Assembly: GCA_933228675.1 (NCBI GenBank)
Contig: OW121743.1
Coordinates: forward strand, 114,439,781-114,503,780
Origin: Stomorhina lunata
Lineage: Eukaryota > Arthropoda > Insecta > Diptera > Rhiniidae
DNA length: 64,000 nucleotides
Reading direction: 5' to 3'
Shown here: in pieces, positions 24,093 through 36,400 of the stretch
Layout of the letters: each line of letters opens with the position of its first letter
Numbering within the stretch: the first letter of the stretch is position 1
Made by a program: the position numbers and the translations under genes
The notes under the pieces: model-generated
What the model was told of the DNA's origin: nothing
What the model saw: only the letters and a program-made list of their open reading frames with translations
The model's database searches: none

Positions 24093-24841
24093 TTATACCC
24101 TTCACCACCATAGGTGGACCCACCTTTTAGTATACCAATAGACTTAGAATCACTTTCTGAGTCGATTTAGCGATGTCCGTCCGTCCGTCCGTCTGGCTGG
24201 CTGGCTGGACCCCCATGTAAACCTTGTAATCAAACTACAGGTCGCAATTCTAAGGATAATTTGATGAAATTTGGCACAGATAATTTTTTTGATAATGGGA
24301 CCATGGCTATTGAAATTGGTCAAAATCGGTCCATTATTTATGGTACCTCCCATAGGTCCCACTTCCCGGAATTGCTATATTGGCCACAAATATCAATATT
24401 TTTTCATGAAATTTAAAACAGATACTGCTTATGTAAACTTAAATCACTGTACCAAATTTCGTTGAAATCGGTCCACATTTGACCATAGCTCCCATACAAA
24501 CTCTTCTTCAAAAATGCACTAAATGAGACAAAAAATCACTAAAACGCTCGTAAATCTAAAGATATTGAATATTTTGAGTTTAGTTTTTGCATACATAATT
24601 TTTCTAACAACTGAAATCAATTTGCCAAATTTCGAGATAATCGGTTCACATTTGACCCTAGCTCTCATATAAGTCCAAATGACGGAAACAGGTTGAATAT
24701 ATACGTTTTGAGAAAATGTTTGTATGATGGCAAAATTTAGCAAATATTTGGTTTATACAGGAAAAATAACACCTTTGACCTTAGTGGTGAAGGGTATCGT
24801 ATGGTCGACTTGACCGACTATAGCGCTTTCTTACTTGTTTT
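24093..24841 (+). mobile_element. DINE-1-like element, copy 2 (internal deletion)
   Basis: Nearly identical to copy 1 along most of its length. It lacks roughly 65 bp just after TAGGTGGA, losing the inverse 5' repeat. The GTCCGTCCGTCCGTCTGGCT microsatellite has one extra unit. The 3' end has GGTGAAGGGTAT, a short hairpin (GGTCGACTTGACCGAC) and CTTACTTGTTTT. Confidence 0.75.
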
Positions 24842-24996
24842 AAAAAGAGATACGTGCCCAAAGCCCTTGCGAACATATTCTCTAAATTTGGTTTTAAACG
24901 CTTAAATGGTTAGTCTGTATTGCCATTAGTAAGTTACAAGAAATTATTGTGATATTTAACTTAGTTAGGGAGATATAAAGCTAAATGAAAGCATAA

Positions 24997-26480
24997 ATAT
25001 ATGAAGACCTTATTTTGAAAGTGGAGTAAGTCCATTTTTTTTTTAAATTGAGATATAAAGGGTTTTGAATTTTATTTCCTATAAAAAGTAAATTTAAAAA
25101 AAATTTCCCATAAAAAGTAAATTTAAAAAAAATTTCCCATAAAAAGTAAATTTTTAAAAAATTTCCTATAAAAAGTAAATTTTGGAAAAATTTCCTATAA
25201 AAAGTAAATTTTTGAAAAATTTCCTATAAAAAAGTAAATTATTGAAAAATTTCCTATAAAAAGTAAATTTTTGAAAAATTTCCTATAAAAAGTAAATTTT
25301 TGAAAAATTTCCTATAAAAAGTAAATTTTTGAAAAATTTCCTATAAAAAGTAAATTTTTGAAAAATTTCCTATTAGAAGTAAATTTTTGAAAAATTTCCT
25401 ATTAGAAGTAAATTTTTGAAAAATTTCCTTTAAAAAGTAAATTTTTGAAAAATTTCCTTTAAAAAGTAAATTTTTGAAAAATTTCCTATAAAAAGTAAAT
25501 TTTTGAAAAATTTTCTATAAAAAGTAAATTTTTGAAAAATTTTCTATAAAAAGTAAATTTTTAAAAAATTTCCTATAAAAAGTAAATTTTTTGAAAAATT
25601 TCCTATAAAAAGTAAATTTTTGAAAAATTTCCTATAAAAAGTAAATTTTTGAAAAATTTCCTATAAAAGTAAATTTTTGAAAAATTTCCTATAAAAGTAA
25701 ATTTTTGAAAAATTTCCTATAAAAAGTAAATTTTTGAAAAATTTCCTATAAAAAGTAAATTTTTGAAAAATTTCCTATAAAAAGTAAATTTTTGAAAAAT
25801 TTCCTATAAAAAGTAAATTTTTGAAAAATTTTCTATAAAAAGTAAATTTTTGAAAAATTTCTTATAAAAAGTAAATTTTTTAAAAATTTCCTATAAAAAG
25901 TAAATTTTTTAAAAATTTCCTATAAAAATTAAATTTTTGAAAAATTTCCTATAAAAAGTAAATTTTGGAAAAATTTCCTATAAAAATTAAATTTTTGAAA
26001 AATTTCCTATAAAAAGTAAATTTTGGAAATATTTCCTATAAAAAGTAAATTTTTGAAAAATTTGCTATAAAAAGTAAATTTTTAAAAAATTTCCCATAAA
26101 AAGTAAATTTTTGAAAAATTTCCTATAAAAAGTAAATTTTTGAAAAATTTCCTATAAAAAGTAAATTTTTGGAAAATTTCCTATAAAAAGTAAATTTTTG
26201 AAAAATTTCCTATTAGAAGTAAATTTTTGAAAAATTTCCTTTAAAAAGTAAATTTTTGAAAAATTTCCTATAAAAAGTAAATTTTTGAAAAATTTCCTAT
26301 AAAAAGTAAATTTTTGAAAAATTTCCTATAAAAAGTAAATTTTTGAAAGATTTTCTATAAAAAGTAAATTTTTGAAAAATTTTCTATAAAAAGTAAATTT
26401 TTGAAAAATTTCCTATAAAAAGTAAATTTTTGAAAAATTGCATATAAAAAGTAAATTTTTGAAAAATTTCATATAAAAAG
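24997..26480. repeat. Second copy of the 29-bp minisatellite
   Basis: Same unit as the 17-20 kb array (CCTATAAAAAGTAAATTTTT plus GAAAAATTT) and the same left flank (GACCTTATTTTGAAAGTGGA at about 25,006, then GAGATATAAAGGGTTTTG). This array is more uniform and has the TATTAGAAGT variant but not the AAACGC variants, so the two have homogenised separately after sharing an origin. Confidence 0.85.
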
Positions 26481-27880
26481 TAATCTTACACTCGTACTAC
26501 TATGAAAATAAGTTTAATTTTACTCTCTTCGAGTAAAATATTGACTGTCAATATTTAATTAGGTTTTGTAGATTTTAAATTGATTATTTTTCGCATAGTA
26601 AGATCCACAATTGCAGAACCTTTCCCCATCATTAATTTAATTGTTTTGAAATTTGAACTTATTCCACTTTCAAAATATACGTATTTGTTTTTTAAATATA
26701 TTCATGTAAGAAGGTACTATTTGTGTATGTATAGTACCTTCTTTCTGAGTTCAAGTATGTATGAACCATCATCGAGTTTTATGTCATTTACTTAGGGTTC
26801 TAACATTACATATTTGTTTATAGATTGCCAAATTTTCAGTTTTTGTCCTATTAAAATATATTTATTTGAGAAAATATTTTAAATGTCATTAAAAGCAATT
26901 TTAAAAAAATGTTCAGGTAATGTGGTACACCACATACTGGTAATGTGTTATAATGCACCACAAAAATTTTGTAAGTTTTTTATGGGTGAATATAACAAAC
27001 GAAGGTACAAACGTTGGCTGATCTAATAATTTTAATAATCGTTTATGAATAAGTGGGAATACATTTAAATATTTCTTTAACGATTAAGAAAAATTCTAAT
27101 TAAAAAATTTTATACTAGGAATTTGAAATAATAAAACATTTAAAAGTAAAGTTTAGTATATATTCGCTAAAAATTACTTTAATAAAGGTATATTAAGGGG
27201 TAATAATTCTTATCATATCAATTAATAAATGTGACAATGAACCATAAATTTGCTTCAACAAATTATTCACAAATTCTAAAGAAAATAAAATCCCTTAACA
27301 AATGTTTCTTTCTTGTTCTTAATAAATTTGGGCGCAATTAAAAAATTATAAGATCTTAAGATAATAATCGGAAAAAGTGTGTTAATCTTTATTATAGGAA
27401 TTTTTTTAATGATTTCAGAATTTATATGAATTTTGTTATTTCTTATTCCATAGGAAGCTAAATTATTTCAAATCATAAATTTTTTAACTTTGATTTATTT
27501 AAAATAAAAACTTCTTGGGATGTTATAAACCATTTTATAGGGACCATAAATTTTGTTAATTTCTTACCTCTATCAGTTTCGACAAAATTGTTTGCTGGTC
27601 TATATTCTCCACCCAATTCATTCATGGAAATAATTGCCCACTTTTAACGGTTTATGTAGTATTTTCACTTTTTTATTTGAATTTAAAACAGTCTACTTTG
27701 TTAGCAAAAAAATTAATTCCTGATTAAATAAAATTATTCATTGATTTATATGAGTCATTTAAAATTTATTTTTTTACAAAATAAATTAAATAAATTTTGT
27801 TAATTTTTGTGATTAAAAAACTGATTGATAAGTCCTTTTTTCTAAGGAAATTGGCTAATAATTCATTCATTCTAATGAAA
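26481..27880. other. AT-rich spacer
   Basis: Non-repetitive AT-rich DNA. The only structure I noted is the 13-bp hairpin at 26,708-26,743. The longest frame is 71 codons, low-complexity and without recognisable similarity. Confidence 0.45.
26708..26743. other. Perfect 13-bp hairpin
   Basis: AAGAAGGTACTAT and its exact inverse ATAGTACCTTCTT are separated by 10 nt. Pairing stops at both outer edges. It is too short for a microRNA precursor and may be a footprint of a small inverted-repeat element. Confidence 0.5.
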
Positions 27881-29140
27881 AGTAATCAATAATTCTCTGT
27901 TCTATAAAAATGTTATCTTCTTTTCTATAGAGAAGTTATCGATAACTCTTCTTTTCTTTAGAAAAGTTATCGAAAACTCTTCTTTTCTATAGAAAAGTTA
28001 TCGATTACTCTTCTTTCCTTAAGAAAAGTTATCGATAATTATTCTTTTCTGTAGTAAAGTTATCGATAACTCTTCTTTTCTATAGAAAAGTTATCGATAA
28101 ATCTTCTTTTCTATAGAAAAGTTATCGATAACTCTTCTTTTCTATAGAAAAGTTAACGATAACTCTTCTTTTCTATAGAGAAGTTATCGATAACTCTTCT
28201 TTTCTATAGAAAAGTTAACGATAACTCTTCTTTTCTATAGCAAAATTATCTATAGCTCTTTCTTTTCTCTAGAAAAGTTATCGATAACTCTTATTTTCTA
28301 TAGAAAAGCTATCGATAACTCTTTTTTCTATAGAAAAGTTATCGATAACTCTTCTTTTCTATAGAAAAGTTATCGATAACTCTTCTTTTCTATAGAAAAG
28401 TTATCTATAACTCTTCTTTTCTATAGAAAAGTTATCGATAACTCTTCTTTTCTATAGAAAAGTTATCGATAACTCTTCTTTTCTATAGAAAAGTTATCGA
28501 TAACTCTTATTTTCTATAGAAAAGTTATCGATAACTTTTTTTCTATAAAAAAGTTATTGATAACTCTTCTTTTCTATAGAAAAGTTATCGATAACTCTTC
28601 ATTTCTATAGAAAAATTATCGATAATTCTTCTTTTCTGTAGAAAAATTATCGATAGCTCTTCTTTTTTATAAAAAAGTTATCGATAACTCTTCTTTTCTT
28701 TAGAAAAGTTACCGATAACTCTTCTATTCTCTAGAAAAGTTATCGATAACTCTTTTTTTCTATAGAAAAGTTATCGATAACTCTTCTTTTCCATAGAAAA
28801 GTTATCGATAACTCTTCTTTTCTATAGAAAAGTTATCGATAACTCTTCTTTTCTATACAAGATATATCGATAAATCTTCTTTTCTATAGAAAAGTTATCG
28901 ATAACTCTCTTTTCTATAGAAAAGTTATAGATAACTCGTCTTTTCTATAGAAAAGTTATCGATAACTCTTCTTTTCTATATAAAAGTTATCGATAACTCT
29001 TCTTTCCTATAGAAAAGTTATCGATAACTCTTCTTTCCTATATAAAAGTTATCGATAACTCCTATTTTTTCTATAGAAAAGTTATCGATAACTATTTTTT
29101 TATATAAAAAAGTTATCGATAGCTCTTCTTTTCTATCAAT
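27880..29140. repeat. 31-bp minisatellite with TATCGATA in most units
   Basis: About 40 units of GTTATCGATAACTCTTCTTT plus TCTATAGAAAA (31 bp). Each typical unit has two palindromes, GTTATCGATAAC and TTTTCTATAGAAAA. By eye about 30 units keep an exact TATCGATA, the DRE motif bound by DREF, which also includes the CGATA bound by BEAF-32. The array lies 1.3 kb upstream of the first coding exon of the transporter gene. The same family recurs just downstream of that exon. Confidence 0.85.
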
Positions 29141-30438
29141 TTTAAGGAAAATTTGTCTAAATATATATTTGTAAACTCCTATTTTGGTCAGTGAAAACTT
29201 GCATTTTTCTCGATTATTTTATTTTTACTTTTTTTTAAATATCGAAATAATTTTAAAGTATTGAAATAGTTTTAAAATATTGAATAAGGGGTTAAACAAA
29301 ATTTTAAATATAATTTCTTTTGATTTTTTTTTCAACACAAATTTAATTGCATTTTTTTTTTTTAGAAAACAGATCATTTTTCTGATTTTCAAAACGATTT
29401 TAAGTGATTTTGAGTGATTTTCTTTGATATCTTCCCCATAACCATCACTATTTTTTCTCTATATTTTCTTCATCTTTTTTTTCATTTTTCTAGCCATCTC
29501 AACGGTCCGGTGACTAAAGCCCCCCTCGTAAAAAAGTTACATTAAGAAAAAAGTAACGAATTGAGTTCAGAAAAACTTAATAATAACCAAAAAAAAAAAT
29601 CCATGTTTACACAACTCGACACCTAAGACACTAAAACACAAAATTAATTACACACTAATTAGTTTATCATTAATAAATTAACATGTAAACCAAACGCTAA
29701 TAGTTAAAATTAAAATTTAATTCTAAATTATATAAATTATAATTGAATTTAGTAATAACTAATTAATTAGAGGCATTAGGTTTAATTAGCATTGAAATTA
29801 AATTAATTATTTTAAATTCATTTTGCTTAAATTTATTACAAAACTACTACAAATTGTGTGATATTTTATTTAAAGAAAGAAAATTTATTAAAATTTTTGC
29901 TTAAAATTGTAAAAAATTTAAGTTATAAAAGAAAAAATTTAATTATATGCTAAAATACTCTTCAAATACTTAAACAAATTAAAGTTATTTAAAATACTTA
30001 TTATTGTTTATATTAATTAATTTTTTGTTTATTTAATTATTTATTTAATAAATTATTGAAAATTGTTTTACCAAATTTTTTAAAGTTTGAATTTAAGGTC
30101 TTTTTATGTCACGTATTGTAATTAAAAGTATTTGAACAAATTCAGTCCAGTCTTATTATTCTAATTATAATTTTTTGTAATTCTATTTTGCAACTTAAAA
30201 GTATTATTATACAAAAACATTCCTAATTATTTATAAATTATTTTAGTTTATTTTTTATAAATTTTAATTAAATTAATTGAAATCCCAGCAATAATGCAAA
30301 ATTTCATTATTTATATCAAATCTTTTAAATAAATTTAAATTGTAAATTCTTAAACACCTTAAAAGTGTCAAAATTAAAATTACTTATTAGTAAATAAAAT
30401 TATTATTAACAAATTGAAAACAAAAAAACAACAACAAA
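29141..30438 (+). promoter_or_regulatory. Upstream region of the SLC41-type gene
   Basis: This should hold the 5' untranslated region and possibly the promoter of the transporter gene, inferred from position only. The 29,490-29,620 interval is more complex (CTCAACGGTCCGGTGAC) than the AT-rich rest. I cannot place a transcription start or a 5' splice site. The start codon is preceded by ACAACAACAAA, a favourable insect context. Confidence 0.35.
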
Positions 30439-33400
30439 ATGTCGCTCAATGGTAAAAATTCAGCAGATAATGCAGTTCCCCAGCAGCAGCACCCGCAAAT
30501 TGGCAATAATAGTTATAATAATAACAACAATAATAACCTTAATGATGGTCTTAAAGATACCTCCTTTACACCCCCAACAAATATATCAGGAACTCAGGCC
30601 TCAAACCCCTTAAGGATAAATGCGGAAAGCAATAATACACATGCCAATAATACCAATACCTCTAGTTCTAGTTTTATACACATTCCACCACCTCCAAAAT
30701 CTACTCATAACACAACAACAACATCACCTGCAACAGCAACAACTACAACAACAACAAATAGTGAAAGTATGAGTAATAATAGTAACAATAACAGCTTAAG
30801 TAGAAGATCATTAGATGCCCACACTTTAGATATACAAGAACCACAACAACATAATAATTACAGTAACAATAAACAACAACATGAACAACAACAACAGCCA
30901 TCAACACCAACATTATCAACAAATTCTAAATTAAATTCCACTCCACATGAATACACCAGTCAAAATGGTGTGCCCCATGGACACTATCGCAATACCCTAC
31001 CACCACAAGATGATAATTTTAAATTATTTACAATTTATGGAAATGGTGAGTTTCCTTCTCCTCCTCTTTCCCCCTCTTCTTCTTCTTCTTCTTCCACCAG
31101 CTTAACATAATTATCATGCATATACCAAAAATTTTCTTAACTTTTTTAACTTTTGTTGTTGTTTGTTATCTATCTTCAAGAAAAGTTATCGATAACTCAA
31201 ATATTCCAAAGTAAAAGTGTCGATAACATAATTAGTCTATATTAATGTTATCTCTAACTTAACTAATCTCTAGAAAAGTTATCGTAACTCAACTAAATGA
31301 TATCGATAACACAACTTTTCTTTAGAAAACCAATAAATAAGTTATCGAGAACTAAATTATTCCGTAGCAAAGTATGGAATAGTTCGGGATAACTCTTTTG
31401 TTCTATGGAAAAGTTATCGATAATTATTTTATTCTATAGAAAAATAACTCTTCTTTTCTATAGAAAAGTTATCGATAACTCTTATTTTCTCTAAAAAAAA
31501 GTTATCGATAACACTTCTTTTTTTTTAGAAAAGTTATCGATAACTCTTCTTTTCTTTAAAAAAGTTATCGATGACTCTTTTTCTATAGAAAATTTTTTTA
31601 TAGCTCTTCTTTTCTATAGTAAAGTTATCGATTACTATTCTTATCTATAGAAAAGTTATCGCTAGTTCTTCTTTTCTATAGAAAAGTTATCGATAACTCT
31701 TCTTTACTATAGAAAAGTTATCGATAACCATTTTTTTATAGAAAAATTATGGATAACTCTACTTTTGTATAGAAAAGTTGCCAAAAACTCTTCTTTTCTA
31801 TAGAAAAGTTATCGATACTCATATTTTCTATCTGTAGAAAAAAGTTATCGATAACTTTTTTATAAAAAAGTTATCAATAACTCTTCTTTTCTATAGAAAA
31901 GTTATCGATTACTCTTGTTTTCTATAGAAAAGTTATCGATAACTCTTTTTTACTTTAGAAAAGTTATCGGTAACTTATCTTTTCTATAGAAAAGTTATCG
32001 ATACTCTTATTTGCTATCTGTAGAAAAAAAGTTATCGATAACTCTTTTTTTCTATAGAAAAGTTATCGATAACTCTTCTTTTCTATGGAAAAGTTATCGA
32101 TTACTCTTCTTTTCTATAGAAAAGTTATCGATAACTCTTCTTTTTAATAGAAAAGTTATCGATAACTCTTCTTTTCAATAGAAAAGTTATCGATAACTCT
32201 TCTTTTCTATAAAAAACCTTATCGATAACTCTTCTTTTTTATAGCAAAGTTATCGATAACTCTTCTTTTCTATAGAAAAGTTATCGATAGCCCTTATATT
32301 ATTGTCGGCAACACTTTTTTCTAGTTTTTTCTTCTTTTTTATCAATTTATTTATTTAAAGTTATTAACTTTTGTTAATTATTTATAATTAAAAATGTATC
32401 TTTAAAATGTAACTAATTGTTAACTTTATATTTATACAAACAATTTATTTATTCTTATTTGGTAAATTTTCCAAAGGTTTACCTATCCCTGACAGTTAAT
32501 TGTTATTAATTGGAGACTTTAAATTTTCGATAAATTTAACTTTTCCCATCCCTAACTGAAAGTTTAATTGTGATTTTCAAATTGTTTACATTGACCCTTT
32601 TTCCCCCTGTTTTGTAATACGTAAATATTTATTTTGTATTTTCTTTATATTTATTGATTCTTTTGAATATCGTTCGTAATTTTGTAATTTAATATTTTTG
32701 CTCTGGTTTTAATTAATAACAATGTTTAAGATTTTTTTGTTTTAGAAATTAATAACAAAAAACCAGTCTCATTAGTTATGCAGTTTGTGGTAACAAGAAA
32801 AACCTTTTTTCTTTTTAAATTGTGCAAAAGTATTGAATTTGTTTTTACTGTGAAAGAAAAAACTTTCCTTTCAAATATGAGGAGGAAAAGCGAGTTTCCT
32901 CCTCCATCGTTTACCAGAAAAATTGTTTAAGTTCGAATACAACAATGCCGACGGGCTGCGGGCGAAGTAAACATTAGTTGAGTGTTTGATTAGTGACTCA
33001 TTTAACATCACTCGGCTCAACCATTTGAAGTTATAACATTTTGACTATGACTTCCATCCCAATGTGCAAATGCATTGAGAAGGTGTTTTTAGGTGACGTA
33101 GTAGGGAAGTGTTGCGGGTTCGATTATATAGTTTAAATGATTTATTAAAAAAGTTAAACTGATTGATAAACTAATAACATCGTATCACCTAATTGCGACG
33201 AAAAAAAAATTCATTTAAAACGTTATGTGTAATTTACAATTATATTTTAATTTAGGTTTATAAAATAATAAGTTCTTAAGTTTAAATTACTCATAGAAAA
33301 TTCTTCTATAAAATTTTTTTTTCTAAAGAAAAGATTTCGATAAAAATATTTTTCTATAGAAAAATTTTCGATAGAAATATTTTTCTATAGAAATATTATA

Positions 33401-36400
33401 ACAGAAATATTATAAAATAATATAATATAAATTTTCGATAGAAATATTTTTCTATAGAAAAATTTTCGATAGAAATATTTTTCTATAGAAAAATTTTCGA
33501 TAGAAATATTTTTCTATAGAAAAATTTTCGATAGAAATATTTTTCTATAGAAAAATTTTCGATAGAAATATTTTTCTATAGAAAAATTTTCGATAGAAAT
33601 ATTTTTCTATAGAAAAATTTTCGATAGAAATATTTTTCTATAGAAAAATTTTCGATAGAAATATTTTTCTATAGAAAAATTTTCGATAGAAATATTTTTC
33701 TATAGAAAAATTTTCGATAGAAAAATTTTTCCATAGAAAAATTTTCGATAGAAAAATTTTTCCATAGAAAAATTTTCGATAGAATTATTTTTCTATAAAA
33801 AGATTTTCGATAGAAATATTTTTCAAAAAGAAAAATTATTCGCACTTGATCCCAGTCTATTACATTTATTTATTAATGTAATAGACAATTTATTGAAAAA
33901 TGTTTGTGGGGACAACCAATTCCCTGACGCCTTTCGATGGTTGGTTAGGGGATCACACAGTGGTTTACGGACGCTTTTTTTTGGAAATAATTCTGTAACT
34001 TTTGAACGACTGGAGATATTTGAATGAAATTTGGCATGGTGATAGTCAAGGAGTATTCGAGTTGGTTTTCAAAAGCACTGGCCCATGAGGGGTCGGGAGA
34101 GTGATTGATGGACCTTCAAAGTTGGTCACCTCGGGTGTTCGACTTTTTTAAAAATTCGCCAAAAATCCATTTATGAATGGATTGAAAAGAAATTTTAAAC
34201 TTAAGTTCTCCTTCAGAAGGTCTACAAAAAATACGCTTACATGTGTAGGTTATCTTCTTTGGGTTTCGAGATATTTGGATAAAAAGGAATTTTTGGGTTG
34301 ATTTTTTACCTATTTTTTTAAGCTTTTTTTGATCTGGTGGACGCATCTGAAGATCAAAAATTTTTTAAGAATATTCGTTAAAATTGTAACAAAATTCTAA
34401 ATAATTTTTGTGCAAGTTGGTTATAGATATCTTCTTTCGTTTAAAAGTTAAAAATATTCAAAGTTGAAACTTAAAAAATTTTTCGCTTTTTTTTGAGTTT
34501 TTCCCTAAAAGATAGCTATATTTTTTCACTAATAAAAAAATATTTTCTTAAGAAACATAAAAATATTTTTAAAGTTTTTCAAAGAAAACATAATGAGAAT
34601 GCGTATAAAACAAATTTCTTGCTAATTGGACTTTTGGTCCTCGCACATGCCCTCTCCAAAAAATGCCAATTTTTAACAAAAAAATTTGGTTTAAATAAAA
34701 ATTTCTCAAAAGGCAAAGCACCGATTTGAAAAAAATAATAATGTCCGTATTTTCTAATATATCTGTTATTGATTGAAAAAGTTTTTTCTGAAACGAGCTG
34801 CAAATAGAGTCAGTGTTGCCATTTTTGTAAAAAAACTCATTTTTTGAAACCCTTTTTTCCCGAGTTGGGAATTGGGGAATTTTTTAGTTAAAATTGGGAA
34901 TTTTTTTTAGTCTATTGCTTTTAGATCTTATTGGTCTACATGACTACAAATTTTCATTGAGATATCTTCATCTATGTCATTTCTACAAAATATCAAAAAT
35001 TGAAATTATTTTCCTTCTAAAAGTAGAAAAATAATATTTTTTTGTTTTACGATACAAAGTGTAAAAATATTAACTCACTAAAAAAAGATTTTTAATTGGT
35101 GTTCATCTCCTGGACTTTCCCGATCCAATGATACTAAACACGTGTATCAATCTTTAATACATAACCTTTAAAAGCTCTGAAAACTTTGCCTTCCATAGCA
35201 TTTTTAAGCTAAATATTGGAGTATTGGAGAGTAATGTGTGCAAATAAAGTTAATGGTGCACAGTGGTATTAACTCTGCAATTTCTAAACTACTAGACGGA
35301 TTTTGACAAAATTTGGCACGTCAATAGAAGAGGTGCGAGGCTTTTAGATCAATGTTTAAGAACGTATTTGTCGGTAGCACAGTGGGCTCTACAGTGGGCC
35401 AAAATTGCCTACCTCGGGTATATAAAACATTTGGGGGCGTATAACTTTCTTCAATTGGGTCCGATCTAAAAGATTTTTACGTTTTCGAAAACTTCTTAAA
35501 AAAATTAAGAAAAAAGCATGCTTACTTTACTACCTCATCTCTTATAGTTTAAGAGATATTCGACTCCATAAAATTTTAGTATAATATTTTAACATTACTT
35601 TGTAATTTTTCGCAAAAATCTCTAAAACTAAACAAGGTATTGCAACAATTTCTGTACATAGTATGGCCGTGTATATGCGAAAATCAGAAATATAAATTTC
35701 GGAACAAGTTCTAAAATGTAAATGCAAAGTTTTGAATACAGAAGAGTATGCTTTTCGCAAATTTGAGTTTTTTTAGAATAGCGGCCCGTGTGACCCGATT
35801 AATAGCCGGGCTCTATCAGATTTTTGCACAGATATTAAAAACATTATACTTAATACAATTTTGTTAAAAAAAAGTTTTGAGATAAAATAAACAATTTTTT
35901 TACAGTCACAAAAAACACAAGTTAAAAAATGGCTGATTTTCGACTACCGCTGGTTGTAGGGTGCATGTCCAAAATTTTTAGAAATATAGTTTATACTGAT
36001 CCCTTAAGTCCAGCCTTTAAGAAAATGTAAAAAACGAATTGAGTCTTTTGAAAAAATTTTTCAAAAATATTGAAAAAATAATATTACTTTTTTTGAAAAA
36101 AAAAAAAATTTTTTCAGGCTTTTTTAGGTACACAAACTTTGAAAAATTTTTCTGTGTTATTAAGTTTACATAATAAAGAACTTGTTTCTTCCAGTTCATT
36201 TAGAAATTTATCAGCAATCTTGCAGTATTTTTTTAAAAATTTAACGTAGTACAAGAAAAGATAAATAGGCCAAAAAAAGGCCAGAAGACATACCATAAAA
36301 AGCAAAAAAAAAATTTGGATTCTATCTCTTAAACTATAAGAGATAAGGTAGTAAAGTAAGCATGCTTTTTTCTTAATTTTTTTAAGAAGTTTTCGAAAAC

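Noticed and set aside
1..30438. A host gene hidden in the left 30 kb
   Set aside because: Apart from the two transposases I found no frame with recognisable similarity or splice-linked exons; it may be intergenic or a very large 5' intron.
33956..34050. hAT-type element based on a CAGTGG start
   Set aside because: An 8-bp duplication does not fit the flanks for CAGTGG ends, whereas CACAGTGG ends give an exact 5-bp GATCA duplication.
34493..34803. Overlapping small frames in the foldback arm, duplicated at 37,078-37,388
   Set aside because: Identical translations in both arms reflect the inverted repeat, not coding constraint; the sequences are low-complexity and match no family.
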